Of a DNA stretch of 14,746 bases, positions 1-7,778 are shown piece after piece. Position 1 is the stretch's first letter. The number at the start of each line of letters is the position of its first letter. The position numbers were made by a program, and so were the translations under genes. This DNA is from RPQK01 sp041946865 (lineage in GTDB: Bacteria; Acidobacteriota; UBA6911; RPQK01). A model generated the notes under the pieces. The model was given only the letters and a program-made list of their open reading frames with translations, did not search any database and was not told where the DNA came from. The DNA is taken from contig JBHGBF010000133.1 in assembly GCA_041946865.1 (NCBI GenBank), positions 1 to 14,746 of the forward strand. Direction: 5' to 3'.

Positions 1-83
1 GCAAGGGGCATGATGAACTCCAAAAGCGCCTGCCGCTTCGCTCGCAGAAAACTGAGCGGATTACGGCTGCTGCCTAATCTCAA

Positions 84-113
84 TTGCCTTGGCGGAGAAC
101 GCACGCTTATAAT
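84..113 (+). promoter_or_regulatory. Sigma-70-type promoter of the beta-propeller gene, probably leaderless
   Basis: A -35-like TTGCCT at 84-89 and a perfect TATAAT at 108-113 are separated by 18 nt. The -10 ends 9 nt before the ATG at 123, so a start site at the usual distance would give a 5' leader of only a few bases. No Shine-Dalgarno precedes the ATG, which fits leaderless translation. Seen directly; the transcription start is inferred. Confidence 0.6.
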
Positions 114-122
114 TGGTGACTT

Positions 123-2921
123 ATGTTTTATCGCCCCTTTATCCTCGTGATCGTACTGGGACTTAGCGGCTCGCTGGCGAGCGCTGAACGCCCCTTTGCC
201 TTGATCAAGCCAAATACCGGAACCGAGACGAATTACAGGTTCGACGTGAACAATATCCCGGTCGGCGATGAGACCTCGGTCAGCCCGGCAGATCTGAACT
301 TTCCGCCGAACATCATCTTCACGCCGGACTCGCAAAAGGGGTTTGTCACTTTCCCCGGAAGCGACAAGATCCTCGCCTTTCGCCCTTCTACCGGCGAGAT
401 CCTCGCGACCATTGCCACCTCCAGCAACCCGACTACGCTCGCCCTGACACCTGACGGGAAGAGGCTCGCCGTTCCCTGCATGTTCCTGAAAGACAACACC
501 ACGGTCATTGGCGACGTGATCGGGAAGGAGATCGGTGCGATCAACATCATTGACGTCGAAACATACGAGGTCAAAACCCTCAATCTGACGAAAGTCTTTT
601 TCTCTTTCGCCAACAACATCGTTTTTTCGGGAGACAGCAAGACCGGATTCGTTGCCTCATCCAAGACGGATGAAATTCTTCGTTTTGACGTTGCGACGGC
701 CCAGGAGATCGAGCCTCGGCTGGACATGCCGCCCGGTTCGCGTCCGGCTTCTCTGGCCATGTCGCCCGATTTCAGCTACTTCACAGTGGTCCTGACCGGC
801 TGGAGGGTCGGAACAACGCTGATACGCGACGACAACATCGGGGTCATCGACCCGCAGAGCTTTCAGGTGGCCCGATGGGTCGAGATGAAGTTCGAGGACA
901 AGGAGATCAAGCCGGATTTCCAAGCTGTCAACACGGTGGCTTTTACCAAGGACGGCAAGTTGGGACTGGTAGCCGATCAGCTCAGCAGCACGATTGTATC
1001 CAGCCCGCTGACCGAAGACCGAGCGATCCTCTTTGAACCGGCCACGGGCAAAGTGGTGAAAGTCTTCAACACGGGGAACCTCCCCGGCAGCGCCTATACC
1101 ACTCCGGACGGCCTGCGTTTCATCCTGATCGGTGAAGTCTATGTGACGATCATCGACGCCGCCAAACAAGAAGTGGCCACCGACACTCCGATTCACGCTG
1201 ATTTCAAGCCCGGCAACCAGCCGGGTTTCTCCCCGGACGGCAAGCGGATGTTTATTTCGGCCCCCATGTCCGATCACCTGCTGGTCTTCAGCCTCGATAC
1301 CGGGGAGGTGTTACGGATCATCGATGTCGGCACTTTGATCAACCCCCTGACCGAAGATGATCCGTTGGCCAAGAAAACCTGCTCTCAGAATCTGCTCGAC
1401 GGCACATGCACAGCGGCTCCTTTGAATCCGGCCATGACACCCGACGGGAAGATCCTGGCCTCGATCAACTTCAATGCCAATACGATCGATCTGATTGGCG
1501 ACAGTCTGAACTTCGGTATTCCAACCCTTTTCTCGTACCCCCCGCCCACCGAGGCGACCGACACCACTCCTCACTGGTTTACCGGCCTGGCCTTTACGAA
1601 CAACAGTTCGACAACCGAAGCAACCATTAAGACAAACGCTTACTCCTGGGCCGGGATCCTGTACCAGGATGAAGATTCGACAACGGACGTTACCGAGTAT
1701 ACAAACCCGAACACCATAACCCTGGCGCCCGGCGCCCAGAAGGCCTTCACGGCTGCCGACCTTTTGAAGCCGTCCAGCGGAAAGTCGGTTGAGGGTTGGC
1801 TGGATGTCGACTCGAACATATTCGAGACCGGTTCCTTTTTCATGGTCGGTGACGCAGCCCTGAAGCGGCTGGACGGCGCTCCAGCGTTCATGCAGATCGC
1901 TTCGACAGTCGTCATCCCCGAGGTTCGCGTGCTGGACGGTTTCCGGACCGAGCTGTCGGTTTTCAACTACTCGTGGACCCAGAATTCCGCGATCCTTAAA
2001 CTCTACAACGACCAAGGCGCCCTGCTTTACACCTCGGAGTCTCTGGTTTTGCAGGGCGGGATGGAAATTACCCGCTTCGTCAAGGCCCCGGACGGGACCG
2101 CGGGCGTGTCCGTGTTCTTTCCGGACTCGGCCTTCGAGAATTTCACGAGCGGATATGTGGTCGTAGAGAGCCGGTATCCGGTCATCGCCCTCGAGCGGTA
2201 CTACGACGCCGAGAGAATGTCCATCTTGTACGGTTTCCCGAAAGGAACCGGGTTCAATACCGCGAACAGGCTCTTCATTCCTCAAGTGGCCACGTTTGCG
2301 GGCTCGGAAACCTTTCTCAACCTCGTGAACATCGGGACTGAGACGGCCACGGTTACGGCGGTGTTGAAAGACAACAACGGAACAGGCATCGGCCTCCCTG
2401 CGACATTTCAGATCGAGCCTGGAAAGCGGGTACGCAGGAGTATTGCCGAGATTTTCCAACTGGCCGATAACGGGTCGCCTGTCTCCGGCTGGATTCAGGT
2501 GGACGCAGACAAGCCGGGCCTGGTCGGGAATGCGGAAATCAGAACCTATGCCGGCAAGGCAATGACCACGTTGACGCTTACCCCGTCCGGTGGAAAGAAA
2601 CTCTCGTTTTCACACGTCGCTCAAGGCCTCGGGTATTCGACCGGGATTTCTCTCTTGAACCCCGGGGCGGTTGCTGCGACTGCCCAGATCGACATCGTCG
2701 CCAACGACGGGACTCTTGTCGCGGGGAAGCAGGTCACGATCCCGGCGGGCGGGCGGCTGGTCAACATGCTGACCGACCAGCAGCTCTTCCCGACTCTGCA
2801 AGAGACCATAGGCGGATACATCCGCGTGACATCCGATCAAGAGCTGATCGGTGTGGAGATTTTCTTTTCGGACAACTTGGAACTGCTGTCGCTGGTTCCA
2901 GGGCAGGTCGTTCAGGAGTAA
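123..2921 (+). CDS. Secreted beta-propeller (YVTN-like) protein with four C-terminal beta-sandwich repeats
   Basis: This is a 932-residue exported protein of unknown specific role. Residues 1-21 form a signal peptide with a hydrophobic core and an ASA cleavage motif before ERPF. Residues about 25-470 contain repeated blade motifs of the type TPDGKRL (FTPDSQKGF, LTPDGKRLAV, FSGDSKTGF, FTKDGKLGL, TTPDGLRF, FSPDGKRMF, MTPDGKIL), with about eight such strands, as in 7- or 8-bladed YVTN/lactonase-like propellers. Residues about 485-576, 598-700, 719-810 and 827-921 are four diverged copies of a domain of about 100 residues. The copies share an opening phrase (IPEV/IPQV/SHVA), a central N-x-G/N-D-G turn and a closing G-[YW]-[VI]-x-V strand. 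There is no membrane anchor, sortase signal or sorting domain at the end. No catalytic residues were recognised, so binding or adhesion is the likely role. It has its own promoter and a 148-nt gap to the next gene. Confidence 0.85.
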   Translation: MFYRPFILVIVLGLSGSLASAERPFALIKPNTGTETNYRFDVNNIPVGDETSVSPADLNFPPNIIFTPDSQKGFVTFPGSDKILAFRPSTGEILATIATSSNPTTLALTPDGKRLAVPCMFLKDNTTVIGDVIGKEIGAINIIDVETYEVKTLNLTKVFFSFANNIVFSGDSKTGFVASSKTDEILRFDVATAQEIEPRLDMPPGSRPASLAMSPDFSYFTVVLTGWRVGTTLIRDDNIGVIDPQSFQVARWVEMKFEDKEIKPDFQAVNTVAFTKDGKLGLVADQLSSTIVSSPLTEDRAILFEPATGKVVKVFNTGNLPGSAYTTPDGLRFILIGEVYVTIIDAAKQEVATDTPIHADFKPGNQPGFSPDGKRMFISAPMSDHLLVFSLDTGEVLRIIDVGTLINPLTEDDPLAKKTCSQNLLDGTCTAAPLNPAMTPDGKILASINFNANTIDLIGDSLNFGIPTLFSYPPPTEATDTTPHWFTGLAFTNNSSTTEATIKTNAYSWAGILYQDEDSTTDVTEYTNPNTITLAPGAQKAFTAADLLKPSSGKSVEGWLDVDSNIFETGSFFMVGDAALKRLDGAPAFMQIASTVVIPEVRVLDGFRTELSVFNYSWTQNSAILKLYNDQGALLYTSESLVLQGGMEITRFVKAPDGTAGVSVFFPDSAFENFTSGYVVVESRYPVIALERYYDAERMSILYGFPKGTGFNTANRLFIPQVATFAGSETFLNLVNIGTETATVTAVLKDNNGTGIGLPATFQIEPGKRVRRSIAEIFQLADNGSPVSGWIQVDADKPGLVGNAEIRTYAGKAMTTLTLTPSGGKKLSFSHVAQGLGYSTGISLLNPGAVAATAQIDIVANDGTLVAGKQVTIPAGGRLVNMLTDQQLFPTLQETIGGYIRVTSDQELIGVEIFFSDNLELLSLVPGQVVQE

Positions 2922-3065
2922 GCAACGGGGCAAACAAGGACAAACCCAGCCAGGCACGGGCGGAACCTGTTGCTCCCGGCTCGAGCTGGTCCGTGGAAGT
3001 CAGTGCCGCTTTGCCTGAACTTACTGCTGCGATGTCTCATCTACTGCACTGCAGGGCCGGTGTGC

Positions 3066-3071
3066 CATAAT
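3066..3071 (+). promoter_or_regulatory. -10 element of the TPR gene (leaderless-type)
   Basis: CATAAT, one mismatch from TATAAT, ends 7 nt before the ATG at 3079, which places transcription start at or next to that ATG. It overlaps an earlier in-frame ATG at 3070, arguing that 3070 is not the start. No convincing -35 was found; a CTGCAC at 3044-3049 is weak. No Shine-Dalgarno precedes either ATG. Confidence 0.45.
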
Positions 3072-3078
3072 GACAGCT

Positions 3079-4911
3079 ATGAGAATTGTCCTGGTTTGTG
3101 TATTGATATTTCCCACGCTGATCGGGTTTTCCTCAGCCGCTAGTGCCGATCTGGCACAAGCGTATTACCATTTCACGTTGGCTCGATTGTACTCCCAGGA
3201 CAAGCAGTTTTCCGACGCTTTGGCGGAATTGGACAAGGCCATCGGGCTCAACCCGGAAAGCTCGGAGCTTCGGGTCCATCAGGCCATGGTCTATTATGAA
3301 AGCAACAACTTCCGGGACTTTGTCGCTTCCTGCCAGAAGGCTATAGAACTGGACCCGGAGAACCCGGAACCGCATTTCCTGCTGGGTCGCTTCTATTTCA
3401 CCTACAAGGAAAGTCCGTCCGGCACGATGATCGATAAGGCGATGGCCGAATTCGATCGCGTCGTCCAGCTGGATCCGAAGCACGTTTACGCGCTCGATTA
3501 CCTGTCCCGGCTGTACGTCCTGAAGGAGAACTGGGAGAAAGCGGCAGAGACTCTGGCCCGCGTCGTCCAGCTCCAACCGTCTCACTCGAATGCTCATTAC
3601 TTAAGGGCGCTGGCACTCGTCAGACTCAACAAGTCCGACGAGGCGATCAAAGTCCTGGAGAAGGCCGTCGAATATCAGGCGGCTGGAGAGGACCACCTGA
3701 AACTCCTGGGTGGGCTCTACTTGCAACGCCGCGAAACCGCGAAGGCAGTGCAGGTCTTCCGGCAGGCGATGCAGATGGACAGCCGCGGTGAAGACATCGA
3801 GATCCGCCTGGAGCTGGCCAAAGCCCTCAATCTGAGTAGGAAGTACGCGGAAGCCGTCGACGTTTTGACTCCGGTGACGAAGCCGTCATCGAGAGCCACG
3901 AGGGAACAACAGATCGAGGCGAATTTCGAGCTGGCAAAGGCGCTGTCCGGTGTGGGGCGCAGGGCCGATGCGATTGAAGGATTCAAGAAGCTGCTCAGCG
4001 GAGAGCTACCGGAACAGTCGCGACCTGTCGTCCAGACCAGGTTGGCGCTGCTGTATCAAGAGTCGCGAGATCATGACAAGGCCTTGCAGCTGTTCAGGGA
4101 GGTCTACGACTCCAATCCCGATAATCCCGAATACACGATGAACCTGGCCTTCGCACTAAAGGACGCCGGGCGCGCTCAGGAAGCCCTGCCCATGGTCGAC
4201 GGGTACTTGAGCAAGCATCCCGACGAGACCTACCTCCTGATCGCCAAGGGCCAGATTCTAGGCGCCTTGGGGAGGGTTCAGGAAGCAGTGGAGCTTCTGA
4301 CCGACTCCGGTCTCAAGCAGGCGGACCCTGAGCCGTTCGTCCTCGCCGCCAGCCAGCTTTACATGGATCACAAGAAATACCCGGAGGCCGCCAAAGTCGT
4401 CAAGCGAGGCCTCGAGAAACGGCCCGACAGCGAAACTATGCAGTTCCAGCTGGGAGCGATTTACGAACGCCAGGAACAGTATGGGGACGCCGAGGCGAGT
4501 TTCAAGAAGGTCCTCGAGAAGAATCCGCAGCATGCCCCCGTTCTCAACTATCTCGGCTACATGCTCGCCGACCGGGGAATCCGGCTCGACGAAGCCAAGG
4601 GCTACATCAAACGGGCCGTCGACCTCGATCCTCACAACGGCGCGTACCTCGACAGCCTGGGCTGGGTCTACTTCAAGCTGAAAGAATACGATCAGGCTGA
4701 ACGTTTTCTCCGAGAGGCCGCCGAGCTGAACGATGACGATCCGACCATCCTCGAGCACCTCGGCGATGTCTACGGGAAACTCGGTCGCTACGCCGAGGCG
4801 GGTCAGTACTATGAAAAGTCCCTGGCTCAGAGCAAAGAACCCAACGAGCGCAAGCGGGTCCAAGGCAAGCTGAGCAGCGTCAAGAAAGTCCTGTCCCAGC
4901 GCCGGCAGTAA
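3079..4911 (+). CDS. Exported tetratricopeptide repeat (TPR) protein, about 16 repeats
   Basis: The product has 610 residues from the ATG at 3079; an in-frame ATG at 3070 would add three. I prefer 3079 because the -10-like box overlaps the upstream ATG and the protein then begins directly with a signal sequence (MRIVLVCVLIF..., cleavage near SSAASA). The remainder is almost entirely 34-residue TPR units with the usual W/L-G-Y-A-P pattern. About 16 can be laid end to end, many ending in LDP-N/H, for example AIELDPEN and AVDLDPHN. The last three units (NYLGYMLADRG, SLGWVYFKLKEYDQA, HLGDVYGKLGRYAEA) are of the type common in periplasmic TPR proteins of Acidobacteriota and Deltaproteobacteria. 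It has no enzymatic domain and probably acts as a scaffold for an envelope complex. It lies 101 nt upstream of ispE, separated by a hairpin-forming repeat. The partner is unknown. Confidence 0.85.
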   Translation: MRIVLVCVLIFPTLIGFSSAASADLAQAYYHFTLARLYSQDKQFSDALAELDKAIGLNPESSELRVHQAMVYYESNNFRDFVASCQKAIELDPENPEPHFLLGRFYFTYKESPSGTMIDKAMAEFDRVVQLDPKHVYALDYLSRLYVLKENWEKAAETLARVVQLQPSHSNAHYLRALALVRLNKSDEAIKVLEKAVEYQAAGEDHLKLLGGLYLQRRETAKAVQVFRQAMQMDSRGEDIEIRLELAKALNLSRKYAEAVDVLTPVTKPSSRATREQQIEANFELAKALSGVGRRADAIEGFKKLLSGELPEQSRPVVQTRLALLYQESRDHDKALQLFREVYDSNPDNPEYTMNLAFALKDAGRAQEALPMVDGYLSKHPDETYLLIAKGQILGALGRVQEAVELLTDSGLKQADPEPFVLAASQLYMDHKKYPEAAKVVKRGLEKRPDSETMQFQLGAIYERQEQYGDAEASFKKVLEKNPQHAPVLNYLGYMLADRGIRLDEAKGYIKRAVDLDPHNGAYLDSLGWVYFKLKEYDQAERFLREAAELNDDDPTILEHLGDVYGKLGRYAEAGQYYEKSLAQSKEPNERKRVQGKLSSVKKVLSQRRQ

Positions 4912-4938
4912 CGCGTCTGAAAAGCCCATCACCTGACT

Positions 4939-4991
4939 GCTGACCGCTGAAAGCTCTCAGAAGCTGTCAGCGATCAGCGTTCAGCTTTCAG
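4939..4991. repeat. GCTGAAA/GCTGACC heptad repeat with hairpin symmetry
   Basis: The TPR-ispE gap holds phased copies of GCTGANN and their complements. CGCTGAAAGCT (4945-4955) pairs with AGCTGTCAGCG (4962-4972) with one mismatch and a 6-nt loop. CTGAAAGCT (4947-4955) also pairs perfectly with AGCTTTCAG (4983-4991), so two hairpins compete. The sequence CAGCTTTCAG recurs just after alr (14581-14590). It looks like a dispersed intergenic repeat and could act as a transcription terminator or mRNA stabiliser, but no U-tract follows. Confidence 0.6.
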
Positions 4992-4996
4992 AGTTG

Positions 4997-5005
4997 TGCT
5001 ATCCT
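4997..5005 (+). promoter_or_regulatory. Extended -10 promoter of ispE (leaderless-type)
   Basis: TGC-TATCCT fits the extended -10 pattern TGnTAnnnT. It ends 7 nt before the ATG at 5013, so the transcript should start at about the first base of the start codon. No Shine-Dalgarno is present before this ATG. No clear -35 was seen, which is common for extended -10 promoters. Confidence 0.5.
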
Positions 5006-5012
5006 CCTTGGC

Positions 5013-5987
5013 ATGGCTCGAGCAGGCGCGCACTCTGAGAACAGCGGAGACGCGGGCCTGGACGCTCCTTCTCAATTGGAAGTTCCCTCCTTCGCCAAGA
5101 TCAATTGGTTCCTCCGCATCGAGGGTCGCCGCCGTGACGGGTACCATCAGATCACAACGGTTTTCCAGACCGTAGATCTGGTGGACCGGATCCGCTTCAG
5201 GGTTACCGAAGACACTGCCATTCACCTCGAGGTTGCCGGGCGTGAAGTTGCCGGGGGGGAAGACAACCTGCTTTACCGGGCAGTCGCCTCGGTCCAGGAA
5301 AGGGCCGGCGTCAGGCGGGGCCTGCATATCTCGCTCGCCAAGCGGATCCCGGTAGGAGGAGGGTTGGGCGGCGGATCTTCGAATGCAGCCGTAGGACTGC
5401 TTGCGGCTGACCGCCTCTGGAGGACGAACCTCGGAACCGACCAACTAATGGAGCTTGCCGCGTGGTTGGGGGCTGATGTCCCGTTCTTTCTCGAAGGAGG
5501 GACCGCCTTGGGGACCGGTCGCGGTGACCACCTTTTTCCTTTGCCCGATTTTCCCCAGACGCAGCTCCTCATACTCCTTTACCCCGGCTTCCCCGTTTCG
5601 ACCAGAGACGCCTACCAGGCCCGCGACTGGGGCGAGTACCGCGGGGACCCAGTATTGACAACAATCGAGGCGGAGCATAAAATTCATCGTTTCCGCGAGG
5701 CCATCGCACGGGTCGACTTGTCTTGGCTGGAAAACGATTTCGAGCAAATCGTTTTCGAACTTTACCCGACTCTTGCTCAAGGCTCTCGCCAGTTGATGGC
5801 GGCTGGATGCCGGCCGGTTTTGTTGTCCGGCAGCGGGTCTTGCCTTTTCGGAGTCGTTGACGCCGACAAGGCAGAGAAGGCAGCCCGGGAAGTCGCGCGG
5901 CAGACAGCAGGGGAAGTCTTCCTCTGTCACAGTCTCTCAAGGCAAGAATATAAGAGAAGATTTGCTATAGCGGGTCTCGAACTGTGA
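5013..5987 (+). CDS. ispE: 4-diphosphocytidyl-2-C-methyl-D-erythritol kinase
   Basis: IspE phosphorylates CDP-methylerythritol with ATP at the 2-hydroxyl, a cytosolic step of the MEP isoprenoid pathway. It is a GHMP kinase. The substrate-side lysine is K29 in SFAKINWFL. The ATP-binding glycine loop PVGGGLGGGSSNAA occupies about residues 113-126. The catalytic aspartate D155 is in GADVPFF, followed by EGGTALGTGRGD. The C-terminal glycine motif LSGSGSCLFG is present. At 324 residues it is slightly long because of a 24-residue hydrophilic N-terminal tail before the conserved VPSFAKIN. The leaderless-type promoter supports the ATG at 5013; an in-frame TTG at 5076 would remove the tail. The gene is followed by prs 64 nt later, a frequent pairing. 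Confidence 0.96.
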   Translation: MARAGAHSENSGDAGLDAPSQLEVPSFAKINWFLRIEGRRRDGYHQITTVFQTVDLVDRIRFRVTEDTAIHLEVAGREVAGGEDNLLYRAVASVQERAGVRRGLHISLAKRIPVGGGLGGGSSNAAVGLLAADRLWRTNLGTDQLMELAAWLGADVPFFLEGGTALGTGRGDHLFPLPDFPQTQLLILLYPGFPVSTRDAYQARDWGEYRGDPVLTTIEAEHKIHRFREAIARVDLSWLENDFEQIVFELYPTLAQGSRQLMAAGCRPVLLSGSGSCLFGVVDADKAEKAAREVARQTAGEVFLCHSLSRQEYKRRFAIAGLEL

Positions 5988-6051
5988 ACCGAGTTGCCGG
6001 TTGCCGGTAACGTGTTCCCGGTTATGGTTTGCACTGCATGGTCGCACACGG

Positions 6052-6996
6052 ATGAACATGTCGTCGAAACTAAGGGTTTTTTCAGGCAGCGCGAATATTC
6101 CTCTGGCCCAGGAGATCTGCTCTTACCTGGGAGAGACTCTCGGTGAGGTGAAGCTGAAACGGTTTTCGGATCAGGAAGTCAATTTCCAGATCCTGGAGAA
6201 TGTGCGGGGCCGCGATGTTTTCGTCATTCAGCCGACCTGTCCCCCGGTCAACGAAAACATCATGGAACTGCTGGTCATGATCGACGCCTTTAAAAGGTCC
6301 TCTGCATGGCGCATCACGGCCGTCATCCCTTACTACGGGTACGCGCGACAGGACCGAAAGGAAAAGCCGCGCGTGCCGATTTCGGCAAAGCTCGTGGGGG
6401 ATCTGCTCACGGCAGCGGGCGCTCACCGGCTTTTGACTCTCGATCTGCACGCCGGCCAGATCCAAGGTTTCTTCGACATACCGGTGGATCATCTCTATGC
6501 CCGCCCCGTTTTGCTCGATTACCTGCTGAAACTGAAAATAAAGAGGATGACGGTGGTTTCGCCTGATGCCGGCGGTGTGGAAAGAGCGAGAGCCTATGCG
6601 AAACGGTTGGGCGCGACACTGGCGATCATCGACAAGCGACGGGTCGACGACAACGTCGCCGAGGTGATGCACCTCGTCGGAGACGTGAAGGGTCGTAACT
6701 GCATTGTCATCGACGATCTGATCGATACCGCGGGAAGCATTATCCGGGCGGCCGAAGTGCTGCGCCGCGAAGGCGCCGAACGAATCCTGGTGGGGGCCAC
6801 TCACGCCGTCCTCTCAGGTCCGGCGATTTCACGCATAGCAGAATCCGATATCGAAACCGTCGTCGTTTCCAACACGATTCCACTTCCTCCTGAGAAGACG
6901 ATCCCGAAAATCAAAGTCCTCAGTGTCGCCCCCCTGTTAGGTGAGGCGATCCGATCGATACATAAGGAGACCTCGGTCAGCAAACTCTTCAACTGA
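6052..6996 (+). CDS. prs: Ribose-phosphate pyrophosphokinase (PRPP synthase)
   Basis: Prs makes PRPP from ribose 5-phosphate and ATP for purine, pyrimidine, NAD, histidine and tryptophan synthesis. From the ATG at 6052 it has 314 residues, the normal length for bacterial class I enzymes. An upstream TTG at 6001 is open in frame but adds an unconserved stretch; ATG 6058 is also possible. Recognisable motifs are the N-terminal FSGSAN, PVNENIMELLVMIDA, the ATP-site YYGYARQDRKEKPRVPISAK, TLDLHAGQIQGFFDIPVDHL, the flexible-loop IIDKRR, and the PRPP-binding VIDDLIDTAGSI at about residues 219-231. No strong Shine-Dalgarno or -10 was found at its start, so expression probably runs on from ispE. Its downstream junction with rplY carries an apparent insertion. 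Confidence 0.97.
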   Translation: MNMSSKLRVFSGSANIPLAQEICSYLGETLGEVKLKRFSDQEVNFQILENVRGRDVFVIQPTCPPVNENIMELLVMIDAFKRSSAWRITAVIPYYGYARQDRKEKPRVPISAKLVGDLLTAAGAHRLLTLDLHAGQIQGFFDIPVDHLYARPVLLDYLLKLKIKRMTVVSPDAGGVERARAYAKRLGATLAIIDKRRVDDNVAEVMHLVGDVKGRNCIVIDDLIDTAGSIIRAAEVLRREGAERILVGATHAVLSGPAISRIAESDIETVVVSNTIPLPPEKTIPKIKVLSVAPLLGEAIRSIHKETSVSKLFN

Positions 6997-6999
6997 GGT

Positions 7000-7102
7000 C
7001 AGGAGAATCAGGCACGGCGTAGGGTGGGTGGGCTGTTTTGCCTCCCCCGTTCAGCTTCCGGTGGGTAGCGGAAAACGCGGCCCGCCCTGCGCAGGAGAAT
7101 CA
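7000..7102. mobile_element. 81-bp inverted-repeat element (REP/MITE-like) flanked by 11-bp direct repeats
   Basis: CAGGAGAATCA occurs exactly at 7000-7010 and again at 7092-7102. The 81 bases between them carry near-terminal inverted arms: GCGTAGGGTGGG (7017-7028) pairs along its whole length with CCCGCCCTGCGC (7081-7092), giving 12 bp with two G-U pairs in RNA. Removing one direct repeat plus the 81 bp leaves the prs TGA, then 18 nt containing AGGAG, then the rplY ATG, a textbook tight operon junction. This is best explained by insertion of a small non-coding element with target duplication. A tandem duplication followed by divergence is the alternative. Confidence 0.55.
7093..7097 (+). promoter_or_regulatory. 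rplY ribosome binding site, next to a hairpin arm
   Basis: AGGAG lies 9 nt before the ATG at 7107 and decides that start over an ATG-initiated frame opening at 7038. The right arm of the 12-bp stem ends at 7092, directly beside the site, so the fold could affect access. An identical copy of the site lies at 7001-7005, upstream of the inserted element. Confidence 0.7.
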
Positions 7103-7106
7103 AGCA

Positions 7107-7772
7107 ATGGCAGATACAGTAGTCCAGGCAACAGTCAGACAAACAATCGGGAAGAACGAGAATCGCCGTCTGCGAGCCAGAGGACGCATTCCGGGTGTGG
7201 TGTACGGACGTGGCATTACGCCAATAGCAGTCAGCGTCGACCCACGCGACATCCATCGGATATTGCACTCGGACACCGGTCGTAACACGATCTTCAAGCT
7301 CGATGTCGACGGGACCTCCCGTGACGTCTTGATCCGCGACATGCAGCTCGATCCGCTGCACGACACCCTGGTCCACGCCGATTTTCAGGCGATTGCGATG
7401 GACGAGACCATGGTCTTCGACGTGCCGGTGGAGCCGGTCGGAACCGCCAAGGGCGTCAAAACCGGAGGCGGCCTGCTGGAGGTCGTCCTGCGCACAATCC
7501 AGGTCGAATGCCTGCCGGGTGATGTTCCTCAGCATATCGCCGTGGACGTGAATGATCTCGATGTCGGTGGAACCATTCGCGTGTCGCAGCTCCAGGTTGA
7601 TGCCGAGAAGATCAAGATCCTCAACGACCCGGATCTGGTCGTGCTGAGCGTCGTCTTGCCGGCGGCCGAGAAGGTCGAAGAGGTGGCGGCGCCGGCCGAA
7701 GAAGAAGCGGCGGCTGAACCCGAAGTCATCAAGAAAGGCAAGGCTGAGGAAGAAGAAGCCGGCAAGGAGTAA
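7107..7772 (+). CDS. rplY: Large ribosomal subunit protein bL25, CTC/TL5 long form
   Basis: L25 binds 5S rRNA in the 50S subunit; the long (CTC/TL5) form adds a second beta domain and is common outside gammaproteobacteria. The product has 221 residues from ATG 7107. It starts MADTVVQATVRQTIGKNENR, then RARGRIPGVVYGRG, the hallmark of the N-terminal 5S-binding domain (about residues 1-95). The TL5 C-terminal domain runs from about 100 to 190, with DVPVEPVGTAKGVKTGGGLLEVV and IQVECLPGDVPQHIAVDV. The last 30 or so residues are a low-complexity Ala/Glu/Lys tail. I reject the longer reading from 7038 because it translates the inserted repeat element. It lies between prs and pth, a widely conserved order, and pth starts 6 nt after its stop. 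Confidence 0.95.
   Translation: MADTVVQATVRQTIGKNENRRLRARGRIPGVVYGRGITPIAVSVDPRDIHRILHSDTGRNTIFKLDVDGTSRDVLIRDMQLDPLHDTLVHADFQAIAMDETMVFDVPVEPVGTAKGVKTGGGLLEVVLRTIQVECLPGDVPQHIAVDVNDLDVGGTIRVSQLQVDAEKIKILNDPDLVVLSVVLPAAEKVEEVAAPAEEEAAAEPEVIKKGKAEEEEAGKE
7764..7769 (+). promoter_or_regulatory. Shine-Dalgarno of pth supporting a GTG start
   Basis: AAGGAG, inside the last codons of rplY, lies 9 nt upstream of GTG 7779. With no ATG upstream in frame, it fixes GTG as the pth start and suggests translational coupling with rplY. Confidence 0.7.
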
Positions 7773-7778
7773 GGGCGC

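Noticed and set aside
10..150. Short + strand frame from ATG 10, preceded by AAGGGG
   Set aside because: It overlaps the promoter and the first codons of the propeller gene in another frame, encodes an Arg/Leu-rich peptide with no recognisable features and stops soon after.
1311..2459. A 382-codon open frame on the - strand inside the beta-propeller gene
   Set aside because: Shadow of the + strand gene in a GC-rich genome; low-complexity basic composition and no motif.
5948..5972. TATAAG and TATAGC near the end of ispE as a promoter for prs
   Set aside because: Neither fits the -10 pattern well, no -35 is spaced correctly, and they lie about 80-100 nt from the prs start inside a coding region.
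6001..6051. Extension of prs from TTG 6001
   Set aside because: The family N-terminus begins just before LRVFSGSAN; the extra 17 residues come from a repeat-like spacer (GTTGCCGGTTGCCGG) and have no good ribosome binding site.
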